Assembly: GCA_022496205.1 (NCBI GenBank)
Contig: WTXD01000009.1
Coordinates: forward strand, 620,001 to 684,000
DNA: 64,000 nt
Origin: Gloeopeniophorella convolvens
Lineage: Eukaryota; Basidiomycota; Agaricomycetes; Russulales
Direction: 5' to 3'
In this document: piece by piece, positions 27,511 through 39,600 of the stretch
Position numbering within the stretch: the stretch's first letter is position 1
How the letters are laid out: each line of letters begins with the position of its first letter
Translations under genes and position numbers: made by a program
Notes under the pieces: generated by a model
Seen by the model: only the letters and a program-made list of their open reading frames with translations
Database searches by the model: none
Told to the model about the DNA's origin: nothing

Positions 27511-28103
27511 ATGGCAGCGCCGCGCTCTGACCCGTCGTCGCAAAGTTCCGATGCACCATACACCATTCACGTCGAGATACCACCCCGGTTCTACCTCCTT
27601 CCCGGGGGCGCCATGTGCATGGGGACCGCGATTGGGCTAGTGCGAGGGTCTCGGGAAGCGGGACTGCGGTTCCTGGCGGAGAATGCACACAGGCCGCCGA
27701 CGACGGTGCAGGGGTGGTATTTCTACAACAAGACGAAGAACTACAAAATGATGCTGGCGGGGCTGCGCAAGGCGGGCACAGATGCGGCGAAGTTGGGGTT
27801 TACGGCGCTGGCCTGGGTAACGTTTGAAGAAGGGTTGGGCCGAGTCGGGTGGGATGACGTAGGCGAGATCGGGGCGGGGGTGGGAACAGCGGGCGTCTTT
27901 GCCGGGGTCTGTGAGTGGTTTTCGGGGCGCGATTCGAGCTGATGGGGATGCTGAGTTGGAGCCCAGATCGGCTTCCATTGCGAACGGGGATTCGGGCGGG
28001 GGCGCTGGGGCTGCTCGTCGGGGCGGCGATGAGAACGATGCGGTGGGGAAAGGAGCGACTGGCGGAAGAGGCTCAGACGCGAAAGACGGCGGCGGGGGAA
28101 TGA
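27511..28103 (+). CDS. Small Tim17/22/23-like membrane protein
   Basis: Protein of about 180 residues whose pattern resembles the Tim17/Tim22/Tim23 superfamily of inner-membrane channel subunits: FYLLPGGAMCMGTAIGLVRG (GxxxG-rich first helix), then YFYNKTKNYKMMLAGLRKAG, DAAKLGFTALAWVTFEEGL, GEIGAGVGTAGVFAG and IRAGALGLLVGAAM. Glycine spacing inside helices and the charged loop K-YKMM--GLR are the features used. One 56-nt intron starts GTGAGT and ends at the CAG before ATCGGCTTCC, joining AGVFAGV to YRLPLRTGIRAG in frame. The basic tail ends KTAAGE. It could be a mitochondrial assembly factor or an uncharacterised fungal relative; the exact orthologue is not recognised. Confidence 0.7.
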
Positions 28104-28411
28104 TCCCCCGCGCGGCCGATGGCCAAACTGCCGCTTGGCCAGCTTTGCCCGCCGCAGCACAGCATGCTCGGCCTCAAGCGAGGCATAGCGTATATGAACG
28201 TGAACGCGGACGCCCCGGCCGACGCGGCAGGCGGCTGAGCGTGCGTGCGGCGGTGGAGCCCTCTTGCTTATCATCTGGCGCTGTTCCACTCCAATATTCT
28301 ATAATCATACCGTTCTTCGCCATTTCCCCCTCTACTCGATACCACCACCCCCGTCTACCAACAGACCTGTCGCCAACGTCTCTATTTCCTGCTTTTTCCA
28401 TCGCAGCAGCC
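28104..28411. other. Upstream region of SCH9
   Basis: Contains the SCH9 promoter and a pyrimidine-rich leader (for example 28318-28400). The SCH9 frame stays open backwards through it, but the translation is unconserved. Confidence 0.4.
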
Positions 28412-31125
28412 ATGATCAAGCTCTGGCCGTCCGCCCTCATCGACCAGCTCACCCCCAAGGCGAGCGCAACCCGCCACGACCAGGAACGCAACCCGTTTGA
28501 CAGCCTGCCGCCCTCGCCAACAATATCTACAGCGAATGTGATCAGCACGAATGGGGGGCAAACGCCGCGTGGAGGAGTGCCCAGTCCGCACCATCACCGG
28601 CTCCTGCACCTGCCGTCACCTTCCGTTAATGGGGCCGAGGCTGCGCCTTCCGCACCTCTATCTCCTGCGACGCTCAGTAACATGAATCTGGCCACCACTG
28701 CCCTTCCGACCACTCACGTCTCCCTTCATGCTCCCGACTTCAACATGCAGCTCCCTCCTCCAAAGCGCTCAACCAGCTCCCTCCGGTCTGTCAAACCAGA
28801 CCCCCCTTCCGCGACTCGCTCCCCCGCCCGCTCTCACCTTCCTCCGACTTCCTCTGCTTCCCCCGCATCTGGCTCCTCAAAGGGCCAGATCCATGTAAAA
28901 CTCATCTCCGGCCGAGGGCTCAACGTCCCGTCCCTCCACTCACGGCCCTACGTCGTCGTCGTCTTCGAGAACAACGAATTCGTCAGCAGAGACCCGACAG
29001 ACGAGGGTGACAAGGAGGTCAAAGGCGTCGCTATAAATCTATCCCGCACCTCCTCCTCCGTGGCTATCAGTGCGCTGGGCGCCATAGGATCCAAAGCCGC
29101 CGCCCAGGAAGCCGTCATTCGCGCGCGGGGGCACTCTCCGACCTCCAGTTCCTCTTCCAACTCGGCCAAGTCCTCGCTCTCGGTGCCAACCGCTCAGGGC
29201 ACCCGGACCCCATCAAACGGGTTGGCATTAGGGCGGATGTCCGCCCACAACCCCGTCTGGAAGCACGAGGTTTCATTGTGAGTGAATTTTTATCCCAGGT
29301 CTAGATCGTTTCGATGACACCACTTTTCTGACACTCTTCCGCAGCGACGTGACTTCCGAAGAGTCCACCATCCAATTCAACGTATATGATCGTGCAGAGG
29401 AGGAGCACGGTTTCGTGGGTAGCGTTCAGGTCAGGCCTACCCTCGTCCATGATCACACCGTGGACCAGTGGTACAAGTGAGTACCATCCATCACAGCCCA
29501 TTCCGTCCTTTAATCAACTCCTAGACTCGGTCCCTACGAAAATGAGACCAACATCACAGGCGACATCCGCATACAAATCACGTTCGAGCAGTCCAAGGTG
29601 GGTCCCCCGCGAGTTACGTACGCTCTGGCTTGCTGACCCGCCGTTCAGTCGAAACGCGCGCTGACCCCACGGGATTTCGAGTTCCTCAAGCTTATCGGTC
29701 GCGGGACATTCGGACGGGTCTTCCAGGTCAGGAAGAAGGATACCAAACGCATATACGCCATGAAAGTTTTATCAAAGAAGGAGATTATCGCCAAGAAGGA
29801 GGTCGCGCACACCATCGGGGAGCGCAAGATCCTCCAGCGTTCCTTGGACTCCCCATTCCTCGTCGGACTCAAATTCAGCTTCCAGACCGACACGGATCTC
29901 TATCTAGTCACTGACTTCAAAAGTGGAGGAGAATTGTTCTGGCATCTCCAAAAGGAAACACGCTTCAGCGAGGAGCGGGCGCGGTTTTATATTGCCGAAT
30001 TGGTACTCGCTCTAGAGCACCTGCACAAGTATGACATCGTATATCGGTGTGTAACGTCCTTATCTTGCTCCAATCTTCGTCTCATCCGTCTCATCCGATT
30101 CAGTGACCTGAAGCCGGAAAACATCCTTCTGGATGCAACAGGACACGTGGCTCTCTGCGACTTTGGTCTATCAAAGCCTGACCTAGGGGCTGATGAACTG
30201 ACCAACACGTTTTGCGGAACCACGGAATACCTTGCGCCTGAAGTCCTTCTCGATGAACACGGCTATTCGAAGCTCGTCGACTTCTGGTCTCTCGGCGTCT
30301 TGCTCTTCGAGATGTGCTGTGGCTGGAGTCCCTTCTATGCTGAAGACACGCAGCAGATGTACAAGAACATTTGCTTCGGCAAAATCCGCTTCCCCAGGGG
30401 CGTGATTAATGAAGACGGAAAGCAATTTGTCAAAGGAGTGAGTTTTATGTCCGTAGTCCAGACGCGTTTCCGAGACTGACGTTTATCTACCTCACAAGCT
30501 CCTCAATCGCAATCCGAAGCATCGATTGGGCGCTCAGCGAGACGCCGCTGAACTCAAGGAGCACCCCTTCTTCAAGACCATCGATTGGGATGCACTTGCG
30601 CGCAAGCAAGTGACGCCTCCGTTCAAGCCTGTCGTAGAATCCGACGAGTCGACGGCAAACTTTGACCCCGAGTTCACTTCGGCCGACCTCTCGCAGGTTG
30701 GTGTGGCCGGTGCAACGAATCTGGACGACAACGACCCGTCCGAAGATTGGGTCTCCCAATCAGTCACCAACGGCCAGGTGTACACGCCGCACGGTCCGCT
30801 TGGCAGTGATCGACCCCCTCCGTCGGGCACCGGAATTAAGATTCAGCAGAAGAAGCGCGGCCTCGACCTTTCATCCAGCCCACCTCTCACGAACAGCGTC
30901 CAGGAGAACTTCCGCGGATTCACCTATTCAGGGGAAGCCGAAAGTCTAATTGCACGAGCGGTCACTCGTCTTACCGAGCATGACAGCGGCGAGGAGGCCG
31001 TGGCTGACGAGGATGTGCCCTACCCGACGACCGACGACGAGGCAGAAGACGCCGCAACGCACGCTGGCCGTTATTCAAAGCGGAACGGATATCTGAGCGA
31101 TTTCGACGAAGACATGAATTTGTGA
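28412..31125 (+). CDS. SCH9: AGC kinase Sch9 (C2 plus kinase domain)
   Basis: Serine/threonine kinase at the vacuole that carries the TORC1 nutrient signal to ribosome production, growth and quiescence, the fungal counterpart of S6 kinase. A Ser/Pro-rich N-terminus of about 150 residues precedes a C2 domain (IHVKLISGRGLNVPSLHSRP ... HNPVWKHEVS ... FDVTSEESTIQFNVYDRAEE). The kinase domain starts FEFLKLIGRGTFGRVFQV, with AMKVLSKKEI (ATP-site Lys), YRDLKPEN split by an intron inside the Arg codon, CDFGLSKPD, the PDK1-type activation loop NTFCGTTEYLAPE, and HRLGAQRDAAELKEHPFF. The C-terminal hydrophobic motif FRGFTY is at 30910-30927, the TORC1 target in yeast. About six introns. The tail is acidic and ends FDEDMNL. 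Confidence 0.95.
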
Positions 31126-31647
31126 GCGCCATGCTACCGCCCGTTCCATCCCACACCGCCCCCTGCCTATTCCACCATTATCCTATTCCCCGCCGCCCGC
31201 ACTCGCCACACATTCCACGCATATCTCCGCACTGGACGCAGTCTCGCGAATCATATTTGCAATCTGGCACAATTCCACGAACACATTGCCTAGGCATAGC
31301 ATAGTCTGTATAACACCCGGACATTAACCTCACTTATCGCTTCTTCACCCCATGTATAACTCAGTACGCGTACGATAAATTTGCGGGTGTACCATTGGGC
31401 TAATTCAAAACCTGTGTCTTGTACCCTTTTACATTAGATTGTAGTAATAATAACAAGCCTGTCTTTGGATCGCGCAGTGTATCGCGAGGGGTAAAATTGA
31501 CAGGCTTCTTCGAGGTACTTGAACAAGACTTGGAATGTGGAGTCCGATGACACATGAGCAATTATACAGGTTGTGTGGAGCAATAACATCTCTAATGAGA
31601 GAACCAGGAACCGGGGAGACAGCTGAAAAAAGCCCTGAGAGCAAGTA
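31126..31647. other. Convergent spacer between SCH9 and the AIM32-like gene
   Basis: 3' ends of both genes. AT-richer than its surroundings near 31290-31500, as expected for UTR and polyadenylation sequence. No gene seen. Confidence 0.45.
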
Positions 31648-33079
31648 CTACCAGTCGTTCAACCGCTTGCAATCCGGTCTCGCAAGGTTGACGCCACCCC
31701 GTAACAAAGGAGGCAATATTCGCCCACCGAGTATGGTGGTGTGCACGATGGGCTCGACCTCGTGGGTCGATACCCGCCCGTACCACACCCCGGCACCCTG
31801 GGGCATGTAAATCTGGGCAGGATGCCGGGCCAATGAGCACACCGCGCGGCGCGTCCGACGAGGGAAAACGGGACACGCACAATCACGTTCCCCGCGTATC
31901 TGTGTCCGCCGATGTGCGACGTCTTGAGAATCAGCGCCCGTTTCGGGAGGTGCGTGTCGTCGAGCTCCTGCAGCCGGCGGTCCATCTCGGCGCCCTTGTC
32001 GTATTCATCGGCGAAGTCCTCGAGGGGCGGGCCGGTCGGGTCTTCGAGCTGCGTGTGAACTCCCAGCCCTCGTGCTGCAGCGTATGCGAGAACGCTGCGG
32101 GAGCGAAGCGCGGGGCAATTAACTTAGACGCTGCGTTCCCCGGGAGCCGGCCGCGGCGGGAACACGCACCGTGCTCCAGCTTGGGCGCGACGACCGCGCA
32201 TCGGACGTCCCGCCGGCGGTGCGAACCTGGCGAGAAGCGCAGGGCTCAGGGATGCAGGGCAACACGTGTCGGCGGGCGCGGGGCACTCACAGATCAGGAT
32301 CACGCACGAGTAGGGGATGACCCACGAACGCACGGTGCTCGCGCCGGAGGACGCGCCGGTGCGCGAGACGCTGGGGTTGACCGAGTTGCGCCAGAGCTCG
32401 CGCGCGCCGTCGAGCGAGCGCGGCACCTCGGCCACGACCTTGTAGTCCGGGAACACGAGCACGGTCTCGTGGTCGCAGTTTGTCGACAGCGTGTCGTGGC
32501 TCCCGTTGAGGATGGACACGGCCTGCGTTTCCGAGTCCTTGAAGATTCCGGTGACGGCACTGGGCAGCTTGTTGACGTGTAAGGTCGTGCTGTTCGGCGT
32601 GCCGGGGGTCGTGCCCGGGGACGAGGTGCCGGCGAGCGTGACGGGGGCGGCGTCCTCGACGGCGAGGAGGTGGGCGGCGAGGGAGCCGTGTGCGCTGGTG
32701 ACGGAGCGCTCCCAGTCTGATTTCCCCGTGGAAATGACGACCTGCGGCATTTCCACGGATGGGCACGGCCGAGTTATCAGATAAACGAAGAATGGTGGGC
32801 GGACCTGGCGGCGGTACGGCTTCACGGAGCCCAGCATGTCGGAGGTCGTGTCTATCATGGAGGAAATCCTGTGCGGATACTCCTCATGGCCTGGAGAGGG
32901 TGTGAGAGGGGCTGGCGACGTGGTGGGAGTGCGCTCCCACCGTCTTCGCATGGATTGGGGCAGTTTCTGCAGTCGGCAAAGGAGACGGGGACGCCAGCTG
33001 CTTCGAGGGCGGCATGGGCCTCTTCCAAGTCGTCGGTGGGATTGAGAAGAACGGCAGCGAGACGCTTCAGACGGTTCAT
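31648..33079 (-). CDS. Sucraseferredoxin-like protein (Aim32/Apd1 family)
   Basis: Thioredoxin-fold ferredoxin-like protein. In yeast the two relatives are Apd1 (cytosol) and Aim32 (mitochondria), known to bind a [2Fe-2S] cluster through cysteines and histidines. The N-terminus MNRLKRLAAVLLNPTDDLEE is followed by the cysteine cluster FADCRNCPNPCEDG. Exon 2 gives YPHRISSMIDTTSDMLGSVK, and exon 3 VVISTGKSDWERSVTSAHGS, the conserved family strand. The last exons carry RALILKTSHIGGHRYAGNVI, the HxxxH element, then IYMPQGAGVWYGRVSTHEVE and a short tail ending KRLNDW. Introns: GTGGGA...CAG after NPCEDG, GTCCGC...CAG after YRRQ, and GTGCGT...CAG after GNVI; each restores frame. Whether it is cytosolic or mitochondrial is unclear, since the basic N-terminus is weak evidence. 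Confidence 0.83.
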
Positions 33080-33627
33080 AGTGAAAGAGGAGCGGGGTAC
33101 GCGAGGAGCATGACAAAATGAAGGGGCATAATATCGTAAAACCGCGCGAGAAGATGTATCTGATTAGATGCCGTAGTACCCGAATCTCCATCTCACGCTC
33201 CTCCGCCTTGCCCCCAGGCCTCTGAGAATATCCACCCACCGGCCTATCGCAACCATTGCAATCTCCATGGCCTGCACGCGTCGCCCTGAGGATCCAGAGC
33301 ACGCACAATACCTGTGAACCTGCCACCGCCTGCCAGTGTCCCACCCGTCTCAGGTACATCAGCGCATCCGGCACCGCTTCCGCGCCATCCCCATCATCCC
33401 CACTCGTCCGGAACGAAAGGCGTAACAAGTTCGTACACGTCGGCATTGCGCCCGCGTGTGGCTTGGCGGTCGCCCCATGAGCCGGCCAATCAATGCCCGC
33501 CTCCTCGCCGTCGCACTCCTCTTCGCCGTCCGCCGCGCTGCTCCGCTCATTCGGGTAGTGCTGGTCCACCATCTTGGCAAGCCGTCGGAGCCCGCTCGAC
33601 GTGTCGTGTAGCGCGCGTCGTGAGTCC
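33080..33627. other. Spacer upstream of the AIM32-like gene
   Basis: Promoter of the AIM32-like gene and 3' flank of the UIM gene. Long GC-rich frames here lack conserved content. Confidence 0.4.
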
Positions 33628-35899
33628 TCAGCGCGACGCGAGGTACATCGCCATGCTGGGCAACGTGATGGGCAGTTTTGGCAGCGGCGTGCTCGACGTC
33701 GCCGGGATGGTGTAGTATCTCGCCACTTGCGATTCCGGCCCGTCGCGGAGGAGAGTCGGGAGAGATGAGAGGTTGTATGAATATGGAAGTACGTTCACGT
33801 CGCCATTCGTATAACGGTGGTCTTTCGGTGGTGGGTGGTCAATGGTAAGGTATATGACGGTCCGCCAGTCCGGAGACGCATGGTGAACCTAGTGTTGCCG
33901 GGCGATCAGACGGACGTCCGCAGGTAGGACGCGAACAGATGCGCACCTTGAAGAACTGAATCACAGTCCGCAGCTTCAGCTCGCCTTTTGTGGCAGCTAC
34001 CGCCTCGACGGACGGCTCAACACGCGTGGCGCTCAGTTTCGCCATCAACTTCAACAGCTGCCGCCAACTCGGTGCTTGAATGTGCATGGGTGGGCATCTT
34101 CCATAGGGAAGTGATATTATATTGGGTAGCGGATCCCGCATCATATGAACGTCCATGGGCGGAGTATGGAAACCAAAAGCTGGATATAGCACGGTGAGCG
34201 ATGGGCGGCGTTCGGCAGGTCATCTGATAGCACTCACAAACACCATATAGCAATTCCGGCTCTACAAACTGGTGGGGCGACATGAATGCCCGCGACAGGC
34301 GCGAAGACGACGAAGACTCGGCAGACTCTCCTTCCTCCTCAGAAGCAGACGGTGACGTCGCTACTGAGACCGGCCGCGGGCTACTTCTTCGCTCAGGTGA
34401 TGATGCCGGGCGGGGAGATACCCTGGCTGGGTCGGGCGTTGCGGGAACTGACTGTTCAGCACGTATAGGTACAGGTACAGATACAAGTACAAGCGGCGGC
34501 GGCGGCGGCGGCGGAGGGGATGGCGGTGGAGTGTGCGCCGCGGCGTCCGATTCACGATGGAGCGACGCTTGAGCAAGGCACGGTAAGCACGACCACCACA
34601 GAGCCAGACCACACATCCACTCACCTGCGCTCTGTGGTACACTCTGGGGGACCAGGTCGGCATAGCGAGGCAGCGCCGACTCGTCCGGCGACTGGGGATA
34701 CACCTCATGTACCGACTGCGTCGTCGGCGTGCTCTGCCCGCTCCTGCTGCTCTCGCCACCACCACCCACCCGGCGCGAAACACCTTCGTCGTCCGCCAGC
34801 CGGTCGCTCAACGACGACACCGACGACCCACGCGAGCTGCTCCCCGCCACGCCCGGCGCCAGGAAGCGCGGCGAATGCGTGGGCTGCGTCGGGCTGTACG
34901 GATGCGCAGGCGGCGGCGAGCGGCGGGGCTCGTGCGGGATGACCAGCCCCGGGCGCAGCGCGCGCGGCGGCGGCGGGTGGTCGAGTAGCGACTCTTGCAG
35001 CGCGCGAGCGAGCTGCTCGTCCTGCGATAGCAGCGACTCGACGTACTCGCGGTCTGCGTGCGCGGACAGCCTCAGTGCAAGCGCGAGCTCCTGGTCCTCA
35101 CTAATGCCGCTGCTGCTGCCGCCGCCGTCCTCGGACTCGAGCGGCGATGGCGCGAGCGAAGGCAGGATGAGCGACGCTTGGCCGCTGCTGCCCGCCCGTG
35201 CCATCGCGCCGGGCGGTGGGAGGTTGAGGTCGACGGTGGACAGCCGCGCGGGCGCCATGGACACGCGCACGCTCGGCGGCTTCGGCGGGAGCTTCGGCGG
35301 CGGCGCTACGAGGAAGGGCGGCGATGCGCCGCGCGGGAGGGGCGGGGGCGGCTGGGACGCGCGCCGCAGGGGTAGTTTGGGCGGGAAGGGCGCGGGTGCT
35401 GGGGGGAGGGGCGCAGTGAGGGGCGTCTTGGGTGGCACGGCAGGCGACAGCACCGTGCTTGGTGCATGATATGGGCGTCTTGGGCGGGAGCGGGGGCATT
35501 GCAGGCGACAGCACGCGTGGGTGCGGGTGCGGGGCGGCGGGTGCGGTGCGGCGGTAGTGGCGGTGGTGGTGGCGGTGGTAGCCACTGCTGCTCCTGCTGC
35601 TGCGGATAGGGTGAAGGGAACGGAAAGTGCTCGTCGCTGACCGGGGACAACGTGGTGGGCATCATGCTGACGGGGCGGCGCGAGATGCCAGGGCCGTTGA
35701 AGAGCAGGTTGTCGACGCCGCTGGAGACGGAGATCGTCTGGCGGTGCCTGAAGCCCGGGATTAAGCTGGGCGGGATCGGCATGGACGCGGACGGCGGCAG
35801 CGGGGGGCGCACCGGCGCAGGCGCCGGTGTTGTCGAAGCGCGGTGCTGTCGCGTGCGGACGCCATCGCCCGCGCTGGGCCACTGGTAGGAGTAGGACAT
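33628..35899 (-). CDS. Proline-rich protein with ubiquitin-interacting motifs, unknown function
   Basis: Start MSYSYQWPSAGDGVRTRQHR. The N-terminal third is proline-rich (PFPSPYPQQQEQQW, then runs of Pro). About 100 residues further on are two adjacent motifs of UIM type, EDQELALALRLSAHA and SQDEQLARALQESLL, each with the A-x-x-x-S core after acidic residues. After another Pro/Ser-rich stretch (including an uninterrupted Pro run from GGC repeats) comes a compact C-terminal domain not recognised by name: TPPMDVHMMRDPLPNIISLP, PSWRQLLKLMAKLSATRVEP, GELKLRTVIQFFKVHHASPD, WRTVIYLTIDHPP, ending PITLPSMAMYLASR. That part looks conserved and is interrupted by in-frame introns (one after QFFK). The frame changes in the proline-rich part near 35440-35560 without a convincing intron, so the model there is uncertain. 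A role in ubiquitin binding is inference only. Confidence 0.65.
34466..34515 (+). repeat. Hexamer-like and GGC microsatellite in coding sequence
   Basis: Imperfect GTACAG/ATACAA units followed by (GGC)n with about seven copies. Read on the minus strand they encode alternating Val/Pro and then a proline run in the UIM protein. Such tracts are slippage-prone. Confidence 0.8.
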
Positions 35900-36629
35900 G
35901 CTGGAGAGAGACAAGAGCAACACAGAGACGGGTAAATGGGATGCGCCTGTGCCAGTCGTCGCGACGACGGCAACCTAATAGCAGTACAATGCGGCAGTGT
36001 GACCACAGCCACTGCGGATGCGGAAGCAAATTGGTGGAGTTTAACAAGAAAGCGGCCGGCGAGGACGAGACAAAGCAGATACTAGGACAGCAAGAGGAAC
36101 AGCGCAAGGGGCAACCTGGACTGGCAGGACTCGGAGTATAAGAGGGAGGACACGGTTCATCTGGGCGGGTGACAGGCGAGGACATCACAACGGCCTCGTT
36201 CTCCTGGTAATTTTGCCCTAATCTGGCCCCCCGAGGCGCTTGCGCCCGTTCCTTCCACCGCCCATCGCACGTGCTTCCAGCGTCTCTCGTACTCTGTCTG
36301 GTTGGCTGGCAAATGCGGCGTGCGCCAAATGGCTTCGGGTAACTCTAGCGTACAGAATGCGGTAAAGGAAGGATGATAATGCGGAGGGATGGAGGAGGAG
36401 AGAGGCGTGAGATTGTGTGGTCAAAGAGAACGTGAAGGAGATATGTTGGGGTTGATGCTGGGAAACAGACAGAGAGAGGGGGGGCATAGCAGAGAGGGGC
36501 GGGGGGCAGTGGGAATGCAGCAGAGTGTGAGGAATCGCCATGGTCAAAAACGTAACAAACAAACAATGGGATGTGCAGCGAGAACGTAAGTAGATTATAT
36601 CATCCTAGTACCACGACGGGAGCAGCCAT
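35900..36629. other. Spacer between UIM-protein gene and RIM15
   Basis: UIM-gene promoter and RIM15 3' region. Purine-rich on the plus strand around 36390-36520 (GAGAGAGG type). No conserved gene seen. Confidence 0.4.
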
Positions 36630-39600
36630 TCACCGAGTAGTGATCGCCTTTGCATTACCAAGGACAGAGGTGTGCGCGGTCGACGTTTTGAATCCGAGGT
36701 CGCGCATGGCCGCCAGCAGGTCCGCCTTCTGCAGCGGCTTGGCCAGCGACGCCGCGAACAGCGTGCTCGCTTCGCCAATGTCGGCTCCGCTGTAAGCACT
36801 AACGGCTATGATGGGCGTGCTCGTGTTTTTGTTATTAGTGCTTTTGATATAGCGCGCGGCGCTTTCGCCATCGACTGCGGGCGCCCATCGTGGTGAGACA
36901 ATCCGCAACTTTAAACCAGGCGAGAGAACGTGTTTGCTTACCGACCGGCATATGAAGGTCCATCAAAATACAGTCAAACTCTGTGCGGCGGCAAGTCGAC
37001 GATCAGAGGCGGGTCCGCACAGGAGACGCTGATGACGGTACGCACTGATGTCGCCCATCGCAACGCCAATTGCCTCCGACCCATCCGCGACGACGACACA
37101 GCGGCACCCGAGCCGAATGAGTAGCGTCTCGATGATCTTCGCCGTAATTGGGTTGTCCTCTGCAAGCAAGCAGGTCACGGCGCGATCGCTCGGGTCTGGG
37201 CCCCTCTTGAGGTCAATAGACGCCACGGACGACGGCGGCGTGTTGGCCTCGAAATGGTTCGACGCGTGTCCGATCGACGCGGGCCACGCATCGGACAGCG
37301 AGCCCTCGCCCATGCTCGATGAAACAGACGCGGTGCGCAGGCGGCTCGGCATCGAGTTCCGGCGACTGACGTCGGCAGCTGCGTCCATATGGTTGTGCTT
37401 GAATCGTTCCACCGCGCCAAACTCGGACGGCTTGCGAATGTGGCCCGCAGCGCTCCCGGGCGTAGACGGGGGCACGCTGCCGCGCGATGGAGAGGACGCG
37501 ATCGAGGACGTGGACGTTGCGGGTGAGGGCGGATTGGTGATCGCCGACTTGCCGTCGAACGACGTGACAACGCTGGATGGTACCTTCTTCTTTGCAGACA
37601 TGCTCCGTTTCCGAGTGTGCGCTGAGCCGGATTCGGAGAGCGTGTGCGTGATCGGCGCCATCTGGTCCGTACGCAGCTTGCGGATCATGTCGTCGTTGGC
37701 CTGTTTGAGCACGGGCAGGTTCTTGAAGCTGAACGCGCCAAACTCGTCCTCGGCCGGGGTAGATGCGTCGCGCCCACTACGGGGAACAGGGACAGCCTCG
37801 GAATGCGGGATATCGACGCCAACGCTGATGCTGCCCAGCTGGGAAGTTGAAGCCTGTGCCGTCGGCGCAGGCTGCTCGTCCTCAAACAGCTGCAGGATGG
37901 CGCCACGTGGGTCAAAGTAGTCGGTAGATTCAGGGTCGGTGACCTGCGGAATGAACGCGGCCTCGGTGGCGGTGACCTTGTCCCACTCGATCCCAGCAAA
38001 GAAGGGGTGTGCCTTGACCTCGTCCGCACCGTTGGCTCCCAGACGCCGGACGGGATCGACGGTCAGCAGCCGCTCCATAAAGTCGCGTGCCTCTGGGGAA
38101 TGGTCGACATACTCCTCCAGCCACTCGATCCGCCTCGAAAGGATGTTCTCGAACACCTTTTCGGGCGTCTCGTCGTGGAACGGAGGCGCGCCGTAAAGGA
38201 ACTCATACGTGATGACCCCGAGCGCCCACTGCCAAAGCAAGTCAGTCGTCGCTTTAGGAAGCCACAACTCGAAAGAGGAAGAAGACCTACCCAGTCCACC
38301 GCTACATCGTCACCGGCACCACGGAGACCGAGGATGGTTTCTGGCGCCAGGTAGTCAGGCGTGCCCACGAACTTCTGCTCGCCTGGAGGAGTGCCGCTCC
38401 CGCCGGGCGAAGAGTGCGAGCGCAGGTCGTTCGTCAACTCTGTAGCGAATGACTGCAGGGGGCTGTCGTTCATCTGCCCGCCGGCCCGGCGCGCGAAGAA
38501 GTTGGGGAGCGAGTCGGACCCGCTCGATTCGCTCACGTCGTCTGTGGAGGACAGGAATGAATTTGTTCCCGGGCGGTACACCGGAGCTGGCTGCTGATTG
38601 AAGTACGAACCTCCGCCAATCAGGTCGGCAGGGATGAGGGGCGACGAGAGATACGCCGAGTCCATGGACGGCGGGCGCGAGTGCGGGCTGTAGCGGGTGC
38701 GCGTTGGGCGTCCGCCCCGCTCCGACGACATGAGCTGTGCCTCGCGGGTCTGACGCCCCAGCAGACCGATTCTGCTCAGACCAAAGTCGGTGAGTTTCAG
38801 GTGGCCGTGTTGGTCGATGAGCAGGTTATCTGGTTTCAGGTCGCTAGAGTGGGCGTATCAGGGCCATGAAGCTGAATGGAGACATTATAGTTGTTAACGT
38901 ACCGGTGAATGATTCCCCTCTGATGCAGGTACTCCAACCCAAGAACGACCTCCGCGATGTAATTCTTGGTCCACTCCTCGGGCAGTGCGCCTAGCGACTT
39001 GATCAACGCCGCGCAGTCGCCTCCGTTCAGATACTCCATGACCAGGTACAAGTTCTCCTTGCTCTGGAACGTAAAGTACAGCTTGGCCACAAAGGGCGAC
39101 TCGGCCTGCTTCATGAGGATCATGCGCTCGGCCTTGACGTTGGTGATCTGGTTCTTCGCGATCATGTCCGCCTTTTTCAGCACTTTGATCGCATAGTAGT
39201 CGCCAGTGGCTTTCTTCTTGGACAAAAAGACAGAGCCAAAGGCGCCTTTGCTGATGGGCTTGATGATCTCAAAGTCCTTGATCGAGGTGGGCGTCCCGCG
39301 CGAAAGCGGTGTGGCAGAGGGGAGACGAGGGGAGACGGGACCCGCAGACACGGGCTGGGTGACGGGGCTCAAGATCGGGTTGATAGTAGAGTGACGACGA
39401 TGCGAGCGACGACCGGCCGGGAGCTCGAGGGGCGAGTTGAGGGGAGACACTGGCTGGGAGACCTCCAGATTCTGAACAGACTTTCGCGGACGCACGGTCT
39501 TCGTGACGCTGTCGTTCAGGTCCATGTGTGGCGGGTTGCAGTCATCATGCGAGTCGAACGCAACAATCGGGGCGGCCAGGGCTAGCGGAGACGACACGGA

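Noticed and set aside
27899..28411. N-terminal extension of SCH9 starting at 27899
   Set aside because: The frame is open, but it overlaps the last exon of the Tim17-like gene, is low-complexity, and Sch9 proteins begin near the ATG at 28412.
32124..33572. Single 482-codon frame on the minus strand as one exon
   Set aside because: Its first part reads through the AIM32-like promoter and two introns in wrong frames; the real exons are spliced from 33079.
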